Part shown: piece after piece, positions 7,703 to 16,852 of the stretch
Layout of the letters: each line of letters opens with the position of its first letter
How positions within the stretch are numbered: position 1 is the first letter of the stretch
Origin: WLXB01 sp040221475
GTDB lineage: Bacteria; Pseudomonadota; Alphaproteobacteria; Rhodospirillales; Rhodospirillaceae
DNA length: 64,000 nucleotides
Assembly (NCBI GenBank): GCA_040221475.1
Contig: JAVKEJ010000008.1
Location: forward strand, 1-64,000
Reading direction: 5' to 3'
Position numbers and translations under genes: made by a program
The notes under the pieces: generated by a model
What the model saw: the letters and a program-made list of their open reading frames with translations, nothing else
Told to the model about the DNA's origin: nothing
Database searches by the model: none

Positions 7703-9712
7703 ATGGCAAAATCGGTCAAATCGAATACTGAGAATATAGTCGAATTCCAATCGCCCCAGGGTAAGACAAAGCCTAAAAACCTGATTAACGATTCACAAGT
7801 TGCTATCGACAACCTGGACCAGTCGGCCATGCTTTGGCCATCAATCTATACTAAGTGGCTGAGCGAAGTCGGAGCGGCGTCATGGCCAGGGCAATATTAT
7901 TCCTGGTTGCCGGAGATTTTTAAGGCAGGAGAGCAAACCGTATCATGTGCTCCGGCGTGTCCAGAAGAATCGGACAGCACCTATTTGGATGGCCCGGCAA
8001 GCATTGACCGGCTGCTTCAGGCATCTGTCGCCAAAGCGACATTAGGTCTTTCTCCGGCTTCGCTTTTTCTGGCGTATATTGATTGGGCTATACATCTCGC
8101 GATGGCGCCTGGGAAACAACAGCAGCTTTTTCAGAAAGCATTACGCAAAGCAGCTCGGTTTGGGACTTATGCATTGCGGGCTGCCGCGCATACTGAAACA
8201 CCGCCCTGCATAGCACCGCTTCCTCAGGACCGCCGTTTCTCGCATCCTGGTTGGCAGCGATGGCCACACAATCTTATCCATCAGTCTTTTTTGTTGTCAC
8301 AGCAGTGGTGGCATAACGCTACGACCGGAGTTCCCGGCGTCGAGGGTCACCATCAAAATGTAGTCACATTCTCCGGGCGTCAACTCTTAGATGTGTTCTC
8401 TCCATCTAACTTTCTATTTACTAACCCCGAACTTATCGAGGTGACCACTGAAGAAGGAGGGCAGAATTTAATACGAGGTGCCGTAAATTTCGTGGAGGAC
8501 TGGGAACGAGTGGTTGCGGGACGCCCACCAGTGGGCAGTGAAAAAATACGCGTCGGTGAAGACGTGGCCGTTACGCCGGGGCAGGTTGTTTATCGCAATC
8601 ATCTAATCGAATTGATCCAATACGCTCCGCAAACCGTGAAAGTGTATGCCGAACCTGTCTTAATCGTGCCGGCCTGGATCATGAAATATTACATCTTGGA
8701 TCTTTCGCCTGAGAATTCTCTGGTTCGCTATCTGGTTGCGCAGGGCCACACAGTATTTATGATTTCGTGGCGCAATCCGACTGCCGCGGATCGGAGTCTG
8801 TCCATGGAAGACTATCTGCGGCTCGGTATTTATGACGCTATGACTGCCGTTGGTTCGATTGTTCCGAAGCGTCCGGTGAACGCTGTCGGATATTGCCTAG
8901 GAGGAACATTGCTGGCGATTGCAGCTGCGGCAATGGCGCGGGACAAGGATGACCGGTTCAAGACCATTTCGTTACTGGCGGCTCAGATCGATTTTACCGA
9001 GGCTGGGGAGTTAACCCTCTTTATAGATCCGAGTCAGTTAACGTTTCTTGAGGCCATGATGTGGGACCAGGGATATCTAGATGCAAAGCAAATGGCCGGC
9101 GCTTTTCAAATGCTGAGATCCAATGATCTTATTTGGTCACGCATGCTCCGCGATTACTTGTTGGGGCGGCGCGGACCTTTAACAGATCTCATGGCATGGA
9201 ATGCGGATGCGACGCGGATGCCGTACAAGATGCATAGTGAGTATCTGCGTAAATTGTTTTTCAATAATGATTTTGCTGAGGGACGTTACAAAGTTGGTGA
9301 TCGTCCCGTATCATTTTCTGATATTCGAGCGCCGGTTTTTGTCGTGGGCACAGAGAATGATCATGTTGCGCCCTGGGCATCAGTGTACAAAATTCACAGG
9401 GAAGCGGATACCGATGTAACTTTCGTTCTTACCAGCGGGGGGCATAATGCAGGTATCATCAGCGAACCCGGTCATGCCAGGCGTCATTTCCGAAAAACGC
9501 ATACGGCGCATGACTCCCAATTTATTGATCCACAAACTTGGTTTGACGCGACAAAACCCGAAGATGGCTCATGGTGGCCGACGTGGAACGCGTGGTTGGC
9601 TGATCATAGTGAGGGCAAAGGGGACCCGCCCCCGCTTGGAAGCCCAGACGTTAATTTGAAACCCTTGACCAAGGCGCCCGGTACTTATGTCCTCCAAACA
9701 TCTGTTGCTTGA
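7703..9712 (+). CDS. phaC: Poly(3-hydroxyalkanoate) synthase, class I type
   Basis: A 669-residue synthase that polymerises 3-hydroxyacyl-CoA into PHA at the granule surface. The N-terminal PhaC domain (about 190-350) includes GRQLLDVFSPSNFLFTNPE. The alpha/beta-hydrolase domain carries the lipase-like box AVGYCLGG with the catalytic Cys near 398, an Asp in VVGTENDHVAPW and the catalytic His in TSGGHNAG. The length fits class I enzymes with an extended N-terminus, which act alone without PhaE or PhaR. The ATG at 7703 is chosen over 7673 because CAGAGG precedes it at the right distance. The adjacent phasin supports the assignment. Carbon storage under oxygen limitation consumes reducing equivalents, which fits the island. 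Confidence 0.95.
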   Translation: MAKSVKSNTENIVEFQSPQGKTKPKNLINDSQVAIDNLDQSAMLWPSIYTKWLSEVGAASWPGQYYSWLPEIFKAGEQTVSCAPACPEESDSTYLDGPASIDRLLQASVAKATLGLSPASLFLAYIDWAIHLAMAPGKQQQLFQKALRKAARFGTYALRAAAHTETPPCIAPLPQDRRFSHPGWQRWPHNLIHQSFLLSQQWWHNATTGVPGVEGHHQNVVTFSGRQLLDVFSPSNFLFTNPELIEVTTEEGGQNLIRGAVNFVEDWERVVAGRPPVGSEKIRVGEDVAVTPGQVVYRNHLIELIQYAPQTVKVYAEPVLIVPAWIMKYYILDLSPENSLVRYLVAQGHTVFMISWRNPTAADRSLSMEDYLRLGIYDAMTAVGSIVPKRPVNAVGYCLGGTLLAIAAAAMARDKDDRFKTISLLAAQIDFTEAGELTLFIDPSQLTFLEAMMWDQGYLDAKQMAGAFQMLRSNDLIWSRMLRDYLLGRRGPLTDLMAWNADATRMPYKMHSEYLRKLFFNNDFAEGRYKVGDRPVSFSDIRAPVFVVGTENDHVAPWASVYKIHREADTDVTFVLTSGGHNAGIISEPGHARRHFRKTHTAHDSQFIDPQTWFDATKPEDGSWWPTWNAWLADHSEGKGDPPPLGSPDVNLKPLTKAPGTYVLQTSVA

Positions 9713-9770
9713 GATTCGTAATGGAAAGCAAGTAGATGGGGGCCGATTGGCTTGTGTCCCCTCTAAGTTA

Positions 9771-9784
9771 TTGACCTTAATCAA
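9771..9784 (+). promoter_or_regulatory. FNR/FixK-type box upstream of the first 244-aa stress protein
   Basis: TTGAC-CTTA-ATCAA lies in the gap after phaC, centred about 70 bp before the GTG start at 9848. This is almost the same position as the perfect box in front of the paralogue at 41791. Confidence 0.75.
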
Positions 9785-9847
9785 CATTTCTTATTTCGAC
9801 TTAGTTACCTTGCCTTTCTGTCCAACTCAGTCTTAGTGGAGCTAGCT

Positions 9848-10582
9848 GTGTTAAACAAGAAACCGGGCCGGGTTACTGAAATCGTCGGGATCTTTGATTG
9901 TGTCGAGGGTCTTGAAAATGCAGTCAGCGAATTAATGCGGCACGGCTTTGATCGTGCACAAATAAGCCTCCTTGCCGATAGTACGGCTATAGACGAAAAA
10001 ATGGGACATACTTACCGTCGTGCCGAAGTGCTGGCTGATGACCCTGACGCACCACGCGTTGCTTATGTCTCGCGACAGTCCATTGGTGAAGCCGAAGGTG
10101 CTATGATGAGCGGCTTGCTATACATCGGCGCAATTACCGCTACGGGTTTGGTTGTTGCAAGTGGCGGAACCCTGGCCGCAACCATAGCGTCAGCCGCTAC
10201 AGTTGGTGGATTTGGCGCTCTTGTAGGGTCTGTTCTCGCAAAAATTTTGTCCCAACATCACGCCGCCTATCTGAGCGATCAGATAGATCGTGGAGGTCTT
10301 CTGTTGTGGGTTTCTATTCTAAATGAACAGCAACACGAGCGGGCCGATTCAATCCTTAGATCGGCGGGGGCCCATGATGTCCAGGCGCATACACTTCCCT
10401 CAACAAGAACGAAAGTTACGAAATATGGCGACCATGAAGTGGTGCAACATCTTGAAGGGCTGTATGAAGTGCGTGGTCAGTTTTATCGTGATTTCTCTGC
10501 AGCGTTAAATGCGGTTAATCTGCAACACGACAAGGATGTTGTTTTTGGGCAAAAACAGGTTGTGACTGGCGGTGGCCACTAA
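9848..10582 (+). CDS. Putative stress-response membrane-associated protein, paralogue 1
   Basis: A 244-residue protein. The N-terminal alpha/beta domain (VTEIVGIFDCVEGLENAVSE, about 8-60) resembles the YflT / general-stress-17M type. The central stretch is rich in Gly and Ala and hydrophobic (about 85-130), probably forming a glycine-zipper-like membrane hairpin. The C-terminal domain ends VVTGGGH. The product at 41791-42525 has the same length and near-identical motifs, and its start fixes this one at the GTG 9848 and not 9836: both have GGAGCTAGC or GGAAGCTAGC just upstream. An FNR-type box is present. Exact function is unknown. Confidence 0.7.
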   Translation: MLNKKPGRVTEIVGIFDCVEGLENAVSELMRHGFDRAQISLLADSTAIDEKMGHTYRRAEVLADDPDAPRVAYVSRQSIGEAEGAMMSGLLYIGAITATGLVVASGGTLAATIASAATVGGFGALVGSVLAKILSQHHAAYLSDQIDRGGLLLWVSILNEQQHERADSILRSAGAHDVQAHTLPSTRTKVTKYGDHEVVQHLEGLYEVRGQFYRDFSAALNAVNLQHDKDVVFGQKQVVTGGGH

Positions 10583-10631
10583 GTAACTTGGCGCTTTCAC
10601 ACCTACAAATATGCTTTGTACAAAGTAGCTC

Positions 10632-10645
10632 TTGACGAACGTCAG
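10632..10645 (+). promoter_or_regulatory. Imperfect FNR/FixK-type box
   Basis: TTGAC-GAAC-GTCAG differs from the other boxes by its last base. It is centred about 73 bp before the start of the exported protein at 10712, the spacing seen for the better boxes. Support is moderate because of the mismatch. Confidence 0.45.
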
Positions 10646-10711
10646 GGCTCTGCGACGCGAGATATTCGTTTGTCATCCTAGTCACATTTTGAACTAACAG
10701 GGGAACAAGTC

Positions 10712-11065
10712 ATGAGAATTCTGTTTATAACTTTTATGCTTACCTTTTCGTCCGCGTCACCTGTTTATGCTTCAGAATGGTTTGATCTGGAGGAGTATTA
10801 TCGGCTTAAGGTAGAGGATGAAGGTAAACTTAGTCAGTTTCTTGGCGCGATGTACGAGACGGCGTTTTATGCTCGCAATGTGGTCGAAGGTGGGGTGATC
10901 TGTGCAACGCCAAAACCGCCAACAGTTCAGGAATTAATGTCAGTCATTGAGGAGGAAATACAACGCCCCACAAATACGATGCAAATACAATATGACAATA
11001 ATTCTCACGTCGCGTTTATTCTTGTTAATGGCTTGGTCGCGTCTAAACAATATGGATGCAATTAA
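10712..11065 (+). CDS. Small exported protein, Rap1a/Tai-like pattern (117 aa)
   Basis: A 117-residue protein with a clear signal peptide (MRILFITFMLTFSSASPVYA, cleavage after about residue 20). The mature part is about 97 residues and has two cysteines, one in VICATPKPPTVQELM and one two residues from the end (YGCN), probably paired in the periplasm. The Cys-x-Pro...Thr-x-x-Gln-Leu pattern and the Cys near the C-terminus recall Rap1a/Tai-type periplasmic proteins, but the resemblance is weak and I do not assign a function. GGGGAA lies before the ATG. A box-like palindrome upstream suggests co-regulation with the low-oxygen set. Confidence 0.6.
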   Translation: MRILFITFMLTFSSASPVYASEWFDLEEYYRLKVEDEGKLSQFLGAMYETAFYARNVVEGGVICATPKPPTVQELMSVIEEEIQRPTNTMQIQYDNNSHVAFILVNGLVASKQYGCN

Positions 11066-11597
11066 AGCCTCGGCGAGCTTGTTCGCGCTCCCTCGTCATA
11101 TGACATGATATCTGTCGCTTTGTTCATCGTTAAGCACCAAGGGGGCTCTAAAAAAGCAAAAGCTGTCGCAGCTTGAAGCATAAGCAAGTTACTGAGGGTC
11201 GATCAGTAGCAGGGGGCTCCCCCGCGCTGGCAGTCTCACCGAATTCAATTACTCGGATGCTATGCGGGACTCATATATGAGCTAGACTTAGGATTCTTTC
11301 GATATCTAACCCGCTAGACAACTGACTACGCTGGGGGCGAGTATTGATACGGTTGCACACGGTAATCGGTAAAACGTGGTCCGAACTGATTTAATCGAAT
11401 TTCTGAAACACGTATTCTAGGGTCGACTGATTGGTCTGACCTCAGCGGATGTTCTGATTTGGTGCTCCCACAGCGGCCCTAATAACTTCCATACACTCAT
11501 GACAATGCTTAGCCGCGCCCCATTGACTCGGCTCAATGCGTGGCTTGGTTTTTCCTCATAAATTTTGCCTTGGATATAGAGGCAGGCGGTGTGTTTT
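11066..11597 (+). other. 532-bp gap before ppsA with an FNR-like box
   Basis: No convincing gene lies in this stretch. A leftward frame (11417-11863) runs into ppsA antisense and has no family signal. The only structured element I see is TTGAC-TCGG-CTCAA at 11523-11536, one base off the pattern of the other boxes and centred about 69 bp before the ppsA start, so it probably drives ppsA. The rest could hold an unrecognised leader or regulatory RNA. Confidence 0.5.
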
Positions 11598-14012
11598 ATG
11601 AGGCAGGGCATGATGTCACGCGATTGCAACCGGCGAAGGCCGTTCGTATGCCAATTCTCAGAAATTGGGCTCGATGATATTGCCCTCGTCGGTGGTAAGA
11701 ATGCGTCACTTGGTGAGCTTACCCGTGAACTGTCCAAATCCGACCTAAAAGTGCCGCCTGGCTTTGTGGTCACGTCTGCAGCGTATGAACATTTTATTGA
11801 AGCTGCTGGCATTGGCCCAGAGATACGAAATCTGCTAGCCGACGTTGCGGATAACGACCTCAAAAAACTGTCTGATCAAGGCGCTGCCATACGCAAGTTG
11901 GTTTTGGAAACGGCCATGCCCTCCGATCTTGTGGAAATAATCCAGCAAGCCTATGTCACCCTAGTAGAGCAGGTTGGTGGGCGCCCAGCGCTTGCGGTAC
12001 GCAGCAGTGCTACCGCAGAGGATTTGCCTGGTGCATCCTTCGCTGGTCAACACGAAAGTTTCCTTAATGTTAGCGGGCAGAAGAATCTTCTAACGGCCTG
12101 TCGCCAATGTTTTGCCTCAATGTTTACAGACCGCGCGATTGCCTATCGCATTAAGAAAGGTTTTGAGCACGCGCAGGTAAAAATGTCTGTAGGCGTGCAA
12201 ACTATGGTCCGTGCCGATAAGGGGGCGTCTGGTGTCATGTTTTCGATTGATCCCGAGACCGCTTTTCCCGACGTCGTGGTCATCAATGCTGTTTGGGGGC
12301 TCGGCGAGGGTTTGGTTCAAGGTACCGTTGATCCCGACGAGTATTGGGCCTTTCGCCCCCTACTGGATCGAAACGACTTGCAGCCCGTTATCTATAAGAA
12401 GCTAGGGGCAAAGCAAAAGGCCGTGGTCTACAGCCGTGGCGGCGCGACACGGCTGATAAGTAAACGACGGTCCGAGCGCGATGTGTTTGTGTTAACAAAC
12501 AAGGATGTAATCGCATTGGCACGCGGTGCGGACCATATCGCCAAACACTACGGCCAGCCCATGGATATTGAATGGGCACAAGATGGCCTCTCAGGCGACT
12601 TCTTCATCGTTCAGGCTCGCCCTGAAACCGGACACGCCTTACGCCAGGATGCGGGACTTAAAAGTTACTCGGTTAAAAACCTCGGGACGCCACTGGTGTC
12701 TGGCCTGAATGTGGGCGAAGGCGTGGTGTCGGCGCCGGTATGCCGCTTGGATAGTGCGGCTGATATTGGCTCGTTTGTTCCTGGGTCTGTTTTGGTGACT
12801 CCGATTACGGATCCGGATTGGGTTCCCATTATGCAACAAGCGGCCGCAATTGTGACCGATCATGGCGGCCGCACGTCCCATGCAGCGATTGTTTGCCGTG
12901 AAATGGGTTTGCCTGGAATCGTTGGCGCGTTAAACGCAACTCGTATTCTGGAGACGGGTCAGATGGTTACGGTGTCTTCCCTCGATGGCACAGTGTATTC
13001 CGGTGAGGCGGATGTCGACGTGGAAGCGGTCGATGTCGAATCGATCCCAGCTACTCGCACGCAGGTTATGCTTAATCTTGCTAATCCGGCTGCGGCGGCT
13101 CGGTGGTGGCAATTGCCGTGTGATGGTGTCGGCTTAGCACGCATGGAGTTCATCATTAATACGGCGATTAAAGCGCATCCAATGGCACTGGCGCATCCCG
13201 AACGCATATCTGACCAGCGTGTGCGACGCGAAATTGCCAGATTAACCCGGGGGTGGAGCGATACGGGCCAGTTTTTTGTGGATCACCTTGCATACGGAAT
13301 TGCTCGGATCGCTGCCGTTTTTCATCCTAAGCCGGTGATCGTGCGGTTGAGCGATTTCAAGTCGAACGAATATGCTTCTCTCATCGGTGGTTCGGTTTTC
13401 GAACCACAAGAGGATAATCCAATGATTGGGTGGCGTGGAGCGAGCCGCTATTACAGTCCGGACTATGGGGATGGTTTCGCGTTGGAGTGCAAGGCCCTCA
13501 AGATGGTGCGCGATGAGATTGGGCTGAAGAATATCGTCATAATGGTACCATTTTGTCGCACTCTGGAAGAAGCGGATCGTGTGCTCGATGTGCTAGCCAA
13601 ATTTGGTCTTCGGCGCGGTAAAGATGGCTTAAAAGTCTACGTCATGTGCGAAGTACCTTCGAATGTCATTCTCGCGCCAGAGTTTGCTGAGCGCTTTGAT
13701 GGTTTCTCGATTGGCAGCAACGATCTTACGCAATTGACTCTCGGTGTAGACCGAGATTCTGAACGCCTAGCACCGCTGTTCCGTGAAGAGGATCCAGCTG
13801 TAACCAAACTCATAGAATCCGTCATTAAGGATGCACATGTGGCTGGGGTGCCGGTCGGGCTTTGCGGTCAAGCTCCGAGCACCAAGCCGACGTTTGCCGA
13901 GTTTCTTGTCCAGTCAGGCATCAACTCGATATCTGTTACTCCGGACAGTTTTGCGCGTGTTAAAGGTCATGTGGCCTTTGCTGAGGCGGCTCTCCAAAGG
14001 CCGATCTTCTAG
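11598..14012 (+). CDS. ppsA: Phosphoenolpyruvate synthase
   Basis: An 804-residue cytoplasmic enzyme that converts pyruvate and ATP to PEP, AMP and phosphate. The N-terminal ATP/pyruvate-binding domain (about 20-345) includes VGGKNASLGEL and the AVRSSATAEDLPGASFAGQ loop. The swivelling phosphohistidine domain (about 375-470) has the catalytic His in GGRTSHAAIVCREMG. The C-terminal PEP/pyruvate barrel (about 490-800) ends with CGQAPSTKPTFAEF, which carries the catalytic Cys. The ATG at 11598 was chosen from several nearby candidates (GTG 11589, ATG 11610 and 11613), so the first few residues are uncertain. In the island it could run toward PEP or, in reverse, make ATP from PEP, AMP and phosphate during starvation. 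Confidence 0.94.
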   Translation: MRQGMMSRDCNRRRPFVCQFSEIGLDDIALVGGKNASLGELTRELSKSDLKVPPGFVVTSAAYEHFIEAAGIGPEIRNLLADVADNDLKKLSDQGAAIRKLVLETAMPSDLVEIIQQAYVTLVEQVGGRPALAVRSSATAEDLPGASFAGQHESFLNVSGQKNLLTACRQCFASMFTDRAIAYRIKKGFEHAQVKMSVGVQTMVRADKGASGVMFSIDPETAFPDVVVINAVWGLGEGLVQGTVDPDEYWAFRPLLDRNDLQPVIYKKLGAKQKAVVYSRGGATRLISKRRSERDVFVLTNKDVIALARGADHIAKHYGQPMDIEWAQDGLSGDFFIVQARPETGHALRQDAGLKSYSVKNLGTPLVSGLNVGEGVVSAPVCRLDSAADIGSFVPGSVLVTPITDPDWVPIMQQAAAIVTDHGGRTSHAAIVCREMGLPGIVGALNATRILETGQMVTVSSLDGTVYSGEADVDVEAVDVESIPATRTQVMLNLANPAAAARWWQLPCDGVGLARMEFIINTAIKAHPMALAHPERISDQRVRREIARLTRGWSDTGQFFVDHLAYGIARIAAVFHPKPVIVRLSDFKSNEYASLIGGSVFEPQEDNPMIGWRGASRYYSPDYGDGFALECKALKMVRDEIGLKNIVIMVPFCRTLEEADRVLDVLAKFGLRRGKDGLKVYVMCEVPSNVILAPEFAERFDGFSIGSNDLTQLTLGVDRDSERLAPLFREEDPAVTKLIESVIKDAHVAGVPVGLCGQAPSTKPTFAEFLVQSGINSISVTPDSFARVKGHVAFAEAALQRPIF

Positions 14013-14025
14013 TTAAGTGTGCTTG

Positions 14026-14292
14026 TCATTCATCGGTTATTTCGACACTTTTCAAGATTACGTGAAGTGCATCAGGATGACTGGCATCCTCTGATACCTC
14101 AATGCGTATGTCCGCGCCTGCAGCACAGGTTCCTAAAGCGCATTGATTGTAGTGGTCTCTAAAATGATCGGCTGACATCTGGCTGAGTGCGCCGAGCCAG
14201 ACTGCAACTTGGCTGATCTGCACGCCTCCGTTCTGTTCTGACACCGCTTCTATTTGGCGCAGCAGACTCCGCATCAGGGTACCTTCATGCAT
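14026..14292 (-). CDS. hypA: HypA-like nickel-insertion protein lacking the zinc domain
   Basis: An 88-residue protein starting MHEGTLMRSLLRQIE. It keeps the His2-Glu3 nickel-binding start and the helical face of HypA/HybF proteins, and overlaps the protease gene at the end of the hydrogenase operon. HypA is normally about 113 residues and carries two CxxC pairs binding structural zinc. Here the region that should hold them is replaced by a short connection (CALGTCAAGADIRIEVSEDA) running straight into the final beta strand, LHVILKSVEI. Only two cysteines remain and neither is in a CxxC pair. It may be a compact functional variant. No hypB is present in the window. Confidence 0.75.
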   Translation of the reverse strand: MHEGTLMRSLLRQIEAVSEQNGGVQISQVAVWLGALSQMSADHFRDHYNQCALGTCAAGADIRIEVSEDASHPDALHVILKSVEITDE

Positions 14293-14794
14293 TTGTACTC
14301 GCGTATAATCTATGCCTTAGGGCCTTCACGTCCTTACGAACATTGATAGCCGTTGACCAGGCCGCTTGAGCAACCATAGGAGACAGAGTCTCTCTATGCT
14401 CGAAATTTTCACCGACTATGGAGAAGATGATAAACTCCTTTGGCCGCGTCCCAAGCGCTGTCGCCATTCGTATTGCTTCTGCGACGCCTAGGCCGTGACT
14501 CGAAGGATCAGCAACGGCGAGCGGCACGGCATCGGTCCTAAGGTCAAGCCGGATGACACTCCCTGGCGCCTCTGCTCCCCATGCGGCATCAATCAAAATG
14601 ACGGCCTTTGCATGGTCCCAGCACGCCATGAGATCGCTGGCTTCGCCGCTCACCACCTCTGTGATGACATCTTCTGCTAAGGTACCTTGGAGGTGGCGGA
14701 TGACCATGGGGCCCACTCCGTCATCGCCGCGAAACCTATTGCCGACGCCGATCACGACAATGGGCGTTACCATTTGTGGTCCGGGTGCGGTCAT
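14285..14794 (-). CDS. NiFe hydrogenase maturation endopeptidase (HupD/HoxW type)
   Basis: A 169-residue protease that removes the C-terminal tail of the hydrogenase large subunit after nickel insertion. It has the family start VVIGVGNRFRGDDGVGP, with the nickel-probing acidic residue in the GDDG motif, plus a second conserved Asp in ILIDAAWG and a His in SHGLG. The start overlaps the large-subunit stop by 4 bp (ATGA), so translation is coupled to its substrate. The large subunit keeps a cleavable tail (FLTLDIDRQ) after its last ligand motif. Confidence 0.9.
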   Translation of the reverse strand: MTAPGPQMVTPIVVIGVGNRFRGDDGVGPMVIRHLQGTLAEDVITEVVSGEASDLMACWDHAKAVILIDAAWGAEAPGSVIRLDLRTDAVPLAVADPSSHGLGVAEAIRMATALGTRPKEFIIFSIVGENFEHRETLSPMVAQAAWSTAINVRKDVKALRHRLYASTNA

Positions 14795-16080
14795 TGCCGA
14801 TCAATGTCCAAGGTTAGAAAATGCGTAGCACACGAGATGCAGGGGTCGTAATTGCGAATGGTTTGCTCGCAGCGCCATTGCAGGTCTGAGTCTGAGAGGT
14901 GCTGTGATCGCGTTGCGACATCTTTGAGGTCTTCTTCAATTATGGCTTGGTTTTGTGCGGTTGGTGGAACAATTTTGACGTCCTCAATTACCCCGTTTTC
15001 GCCGATTTTATAACGTTGATAAAGCAAGCCGCGTGGAGCTTCGATAATGCCAAACCCGGTGGTGTTTTGTACTTCAACTTTCTCAAATGGCAGGTCCGGT
15101 CGTTCGTAGGTGCGAATGATAGAGAGTGCTTCTTCGCAAGCGTGCAAAACTTCAATACTCCGCACGATAATACTCTGAAATGGATTGTCGCACCCAGCAT
15201 GTAGACCGGTCTGCTGCGTGACAGCTGCAGCGCGAGGGTTTAATCTGTTACGGTTAAGAGCAAAGCGTGCCATGGGGCCCACGAAGTAGGTCTGCCCCGC
15301 GGCGGTTTTCGAATAAAGTGCGGTTGAGTGTGATTTTTGTTCTTCGGTGAAGTTCTCTTCGTAAGACTCAGGGTTAAGACTCAAGCCGGAGGACGTTTGC
15401 AGAGTTCCTGGTTCAAGGGGGTAACCGGCTGCCGTTTGCAGGGCGACATACTCATAGGAGCGGCTATAGTCCGGGAAGGGCAAGTCTGCCGTCCAGCGAA
15501 CAGTTTCCTCCGCCGCGTCACAGGCCCACATCAGACGCTCAGTGAGGCTATCTAGTTTCTTGCGTGTTGGAACTCTATAAAATCCACCGACCCGTACGTT
15601 AACAGGATGAATCTCGCGACCGCCGATCAATGACATGATCGCATTGCCGACCTTCTTCAGCTCGAGTCCACGACGGACGATATCTCCATGATCGCGGGCC
15701 ATTTCCATGGCATCTGGATAATTGAGGAAATCAGGCGCATGCAGCATAATGATATGCAGGACGTGGCTAGAGATCCATTCGCCGCACATGAGCAGTCTTC
15801 TCAGGTCCCGAAGAGGCTGAGGAATGACAACCGAGGCCGCGTTTTCAACGGCGGCCACGGCACTGAGCTGATAAGCGACAGGGCAGATGCCGCAAATACG
15901 CGCCGTGATGTCGGGAGCCTCGCTCGCATTTCTGTCACGCAGAAATGCTTCATAAAACCGAGGCGCTTCAAAAATACTTAATTTTGCCTCTTCGACCTTG
16001 CCGTTGCGAATACTCAGTTTTAGCGCTCCTTCGCCTTCGACACGGGCAAGATAATCAACCTTGATGGTCCTAGTCGTCAT
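14791..16080 (-). CDS. hydA: Group 3b NiFe hydrogenase, catalytic large (alpha) subunit
   Basis: A 429-residue subunit holding the NiFe(CN)2CO active site. The N-terminal ligand motif is ARICGICPVAYQ and the C-terminal one DPCISCATH, followed by a 9-residue tail for maturation cleavage. VDYLARVEGEGAL near the start is typical of cytosolic group 3 enzymes. The start at 16080 is chosen because homology begins there. It overlaps the small-subunit gene by 11 bp. With the beta, gamma and delta genes beside it, the enzyme should be the bidirectional NADP-linked hydrogenase known as sulfhydrogenase in Pyrococcus. It can dispose of electrons as H2 under fermentation or recover H2. Confidence 0.93.
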   Translation of the reverse strand: MTTRTIKVDYLARVEGEGALKLSIRNGKVEEAKLSIFEAPRFYEAFLRDRNASEAPDITARICGICPVAYQLSAVAAVENAASVVIPQPLRDLRRLLMCGEWISSHVLHIIMLHAPDFLNYPDAMEMARDHGDIVRRGLELKKVGNAIMSLIGGREIHPVNVRVGGFYRVPTRKKLDSLTERLMWACDAAEETVRWTADLPFPDYSRSYEYVALQTAAGYPLEPGTLQTSSGLSLNPESYEENFTEEQKSHSTALYSKTAAGQTYFVGPMARFALNRNRLNPRAAAVTQQTGLHAGCDNPFQSIIVRSIEVLHACEEALSIIRTYERPDLPFEKVEVQNTTGFGIIEAPRGLLYQRYKIGENGVIEDVKIVPPTAQNQAIIEEDLKDVATRSQHLSDSDLQWRCEQTIRNYDPCISCATHFLTLDIDRQ

Positions 16081-16846
16081 GGCGAGCCGCTTCTTTGGCG
16101 AAAGCTTCTGCACTGGTATTAAAGGTCCTAAGAGACTGTCGAATGTCGCGTTTGCTTGCCCCGAGCGCCCCCCATTGTTCTGTTAAACTGGGTAAGTTAG
16201 GAGTCTCCATGGGGCCAAAACAACCGTAACACCCTCTATCACAGGCTGGGCATAAGGCGCCGCATCCCGCTTGGGTGACGGGACCCAGGCATGGAACACC
16301 GCGCGCTACCATGACGCATACCAAACCGCGGCGTTTACACTCCATGCATACGCTGTAGTGGGGAATATTCGGTTTTCGCTTGAACAGGAACGCTGTAATG
16401 ACCTCAAGAAGCTGTAGCTTGTCGATAGGGCAACCGCGGAGTTCGAAATCGACTGGTACGTGCGCCGAGATCGGCGTTGAGGTGGCAAGGCTATCAATAT
16501 AGTCCGGTTTCGCATATACGATCGACATGAACTCTGCCGCATCGCGGCCATTGCGGAGTGCCTGAATGCCTCCCATAGTGGCGCAAGCGCCGATGGTTAC
16601 GAGATAGCTGGACTGCTGGCGGATTTGACGGATGCGCTCTAGGTCGGCAGGGACCGAAATTGAGCCCTCAACCAGAGACAAATCATAAGGGCCAGCGATC
16701 TCGTTCCGCGTTGCCTCTCGAAAAGAGGCAAATTCTACCGCTTCTGAAAGGGCCAACAAATCATCTTCACAGTCGAGAAGACTGAGTTGGCACCCGTCAC
16801 AAGAGGCGAACTTCCATACAGCCAGTTTGGGTTTTGAATCAGTCAT
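16070..16846 (-). CDS. hydD: Group 3b NiFe hydrogenase, small (delta) subunit
   Basis: A 258-residue Fe-S electron-transfer subunit of the NADH:quinone oxidoreductase 20 kDa type. The proximal cluster ligands are seen in FASCDGCQLSLLD, VTIGACATMGG and LRGCPIDK. Further cysteine groups, CMECKRRGLVC and CGALCPACDRGCYGCFG, should bind two more 4Fe-4S clusters. No Tat signal is present, so the enzyme is cytoplasmic. It lies between the gamma and alpha genes, with a 6-bp gap upstream and an 11-bp overlap downstream. Confidence 0.93.
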   Translation of the reverse strand: MTDSKPKLAVWKFASCDGCQLSLLDCEDDLLALSEAVEFASFREATRNEIAGPYDLSLVEGSISVPADLERIRQIRQQSSYLVTIGACATMGGIQALRNGRDAAEFMSIVYAKPDYIDSLATSTPISAHVPVDFELRGCPIDKLQLLEVITAFLFKRKPNIPHYSVCMECKRRGLVCVMVARGVPCLGPVTQAGCGALCPACDRGCYGCFGPMETPNLPSLTEQWGALGASKRDIRQSLRTFNTSAEAFAKEAARHDD

Positions 16847-16852
16847 GATGTC

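Noticed and set aside
11417..11863. 148-codon leftward frame over the ppsA start
   Set aside because: It is antisense to the conserved N-terminal ATP-binding domain of PEP synthase, is low in complexity and looks like a shadow frame.
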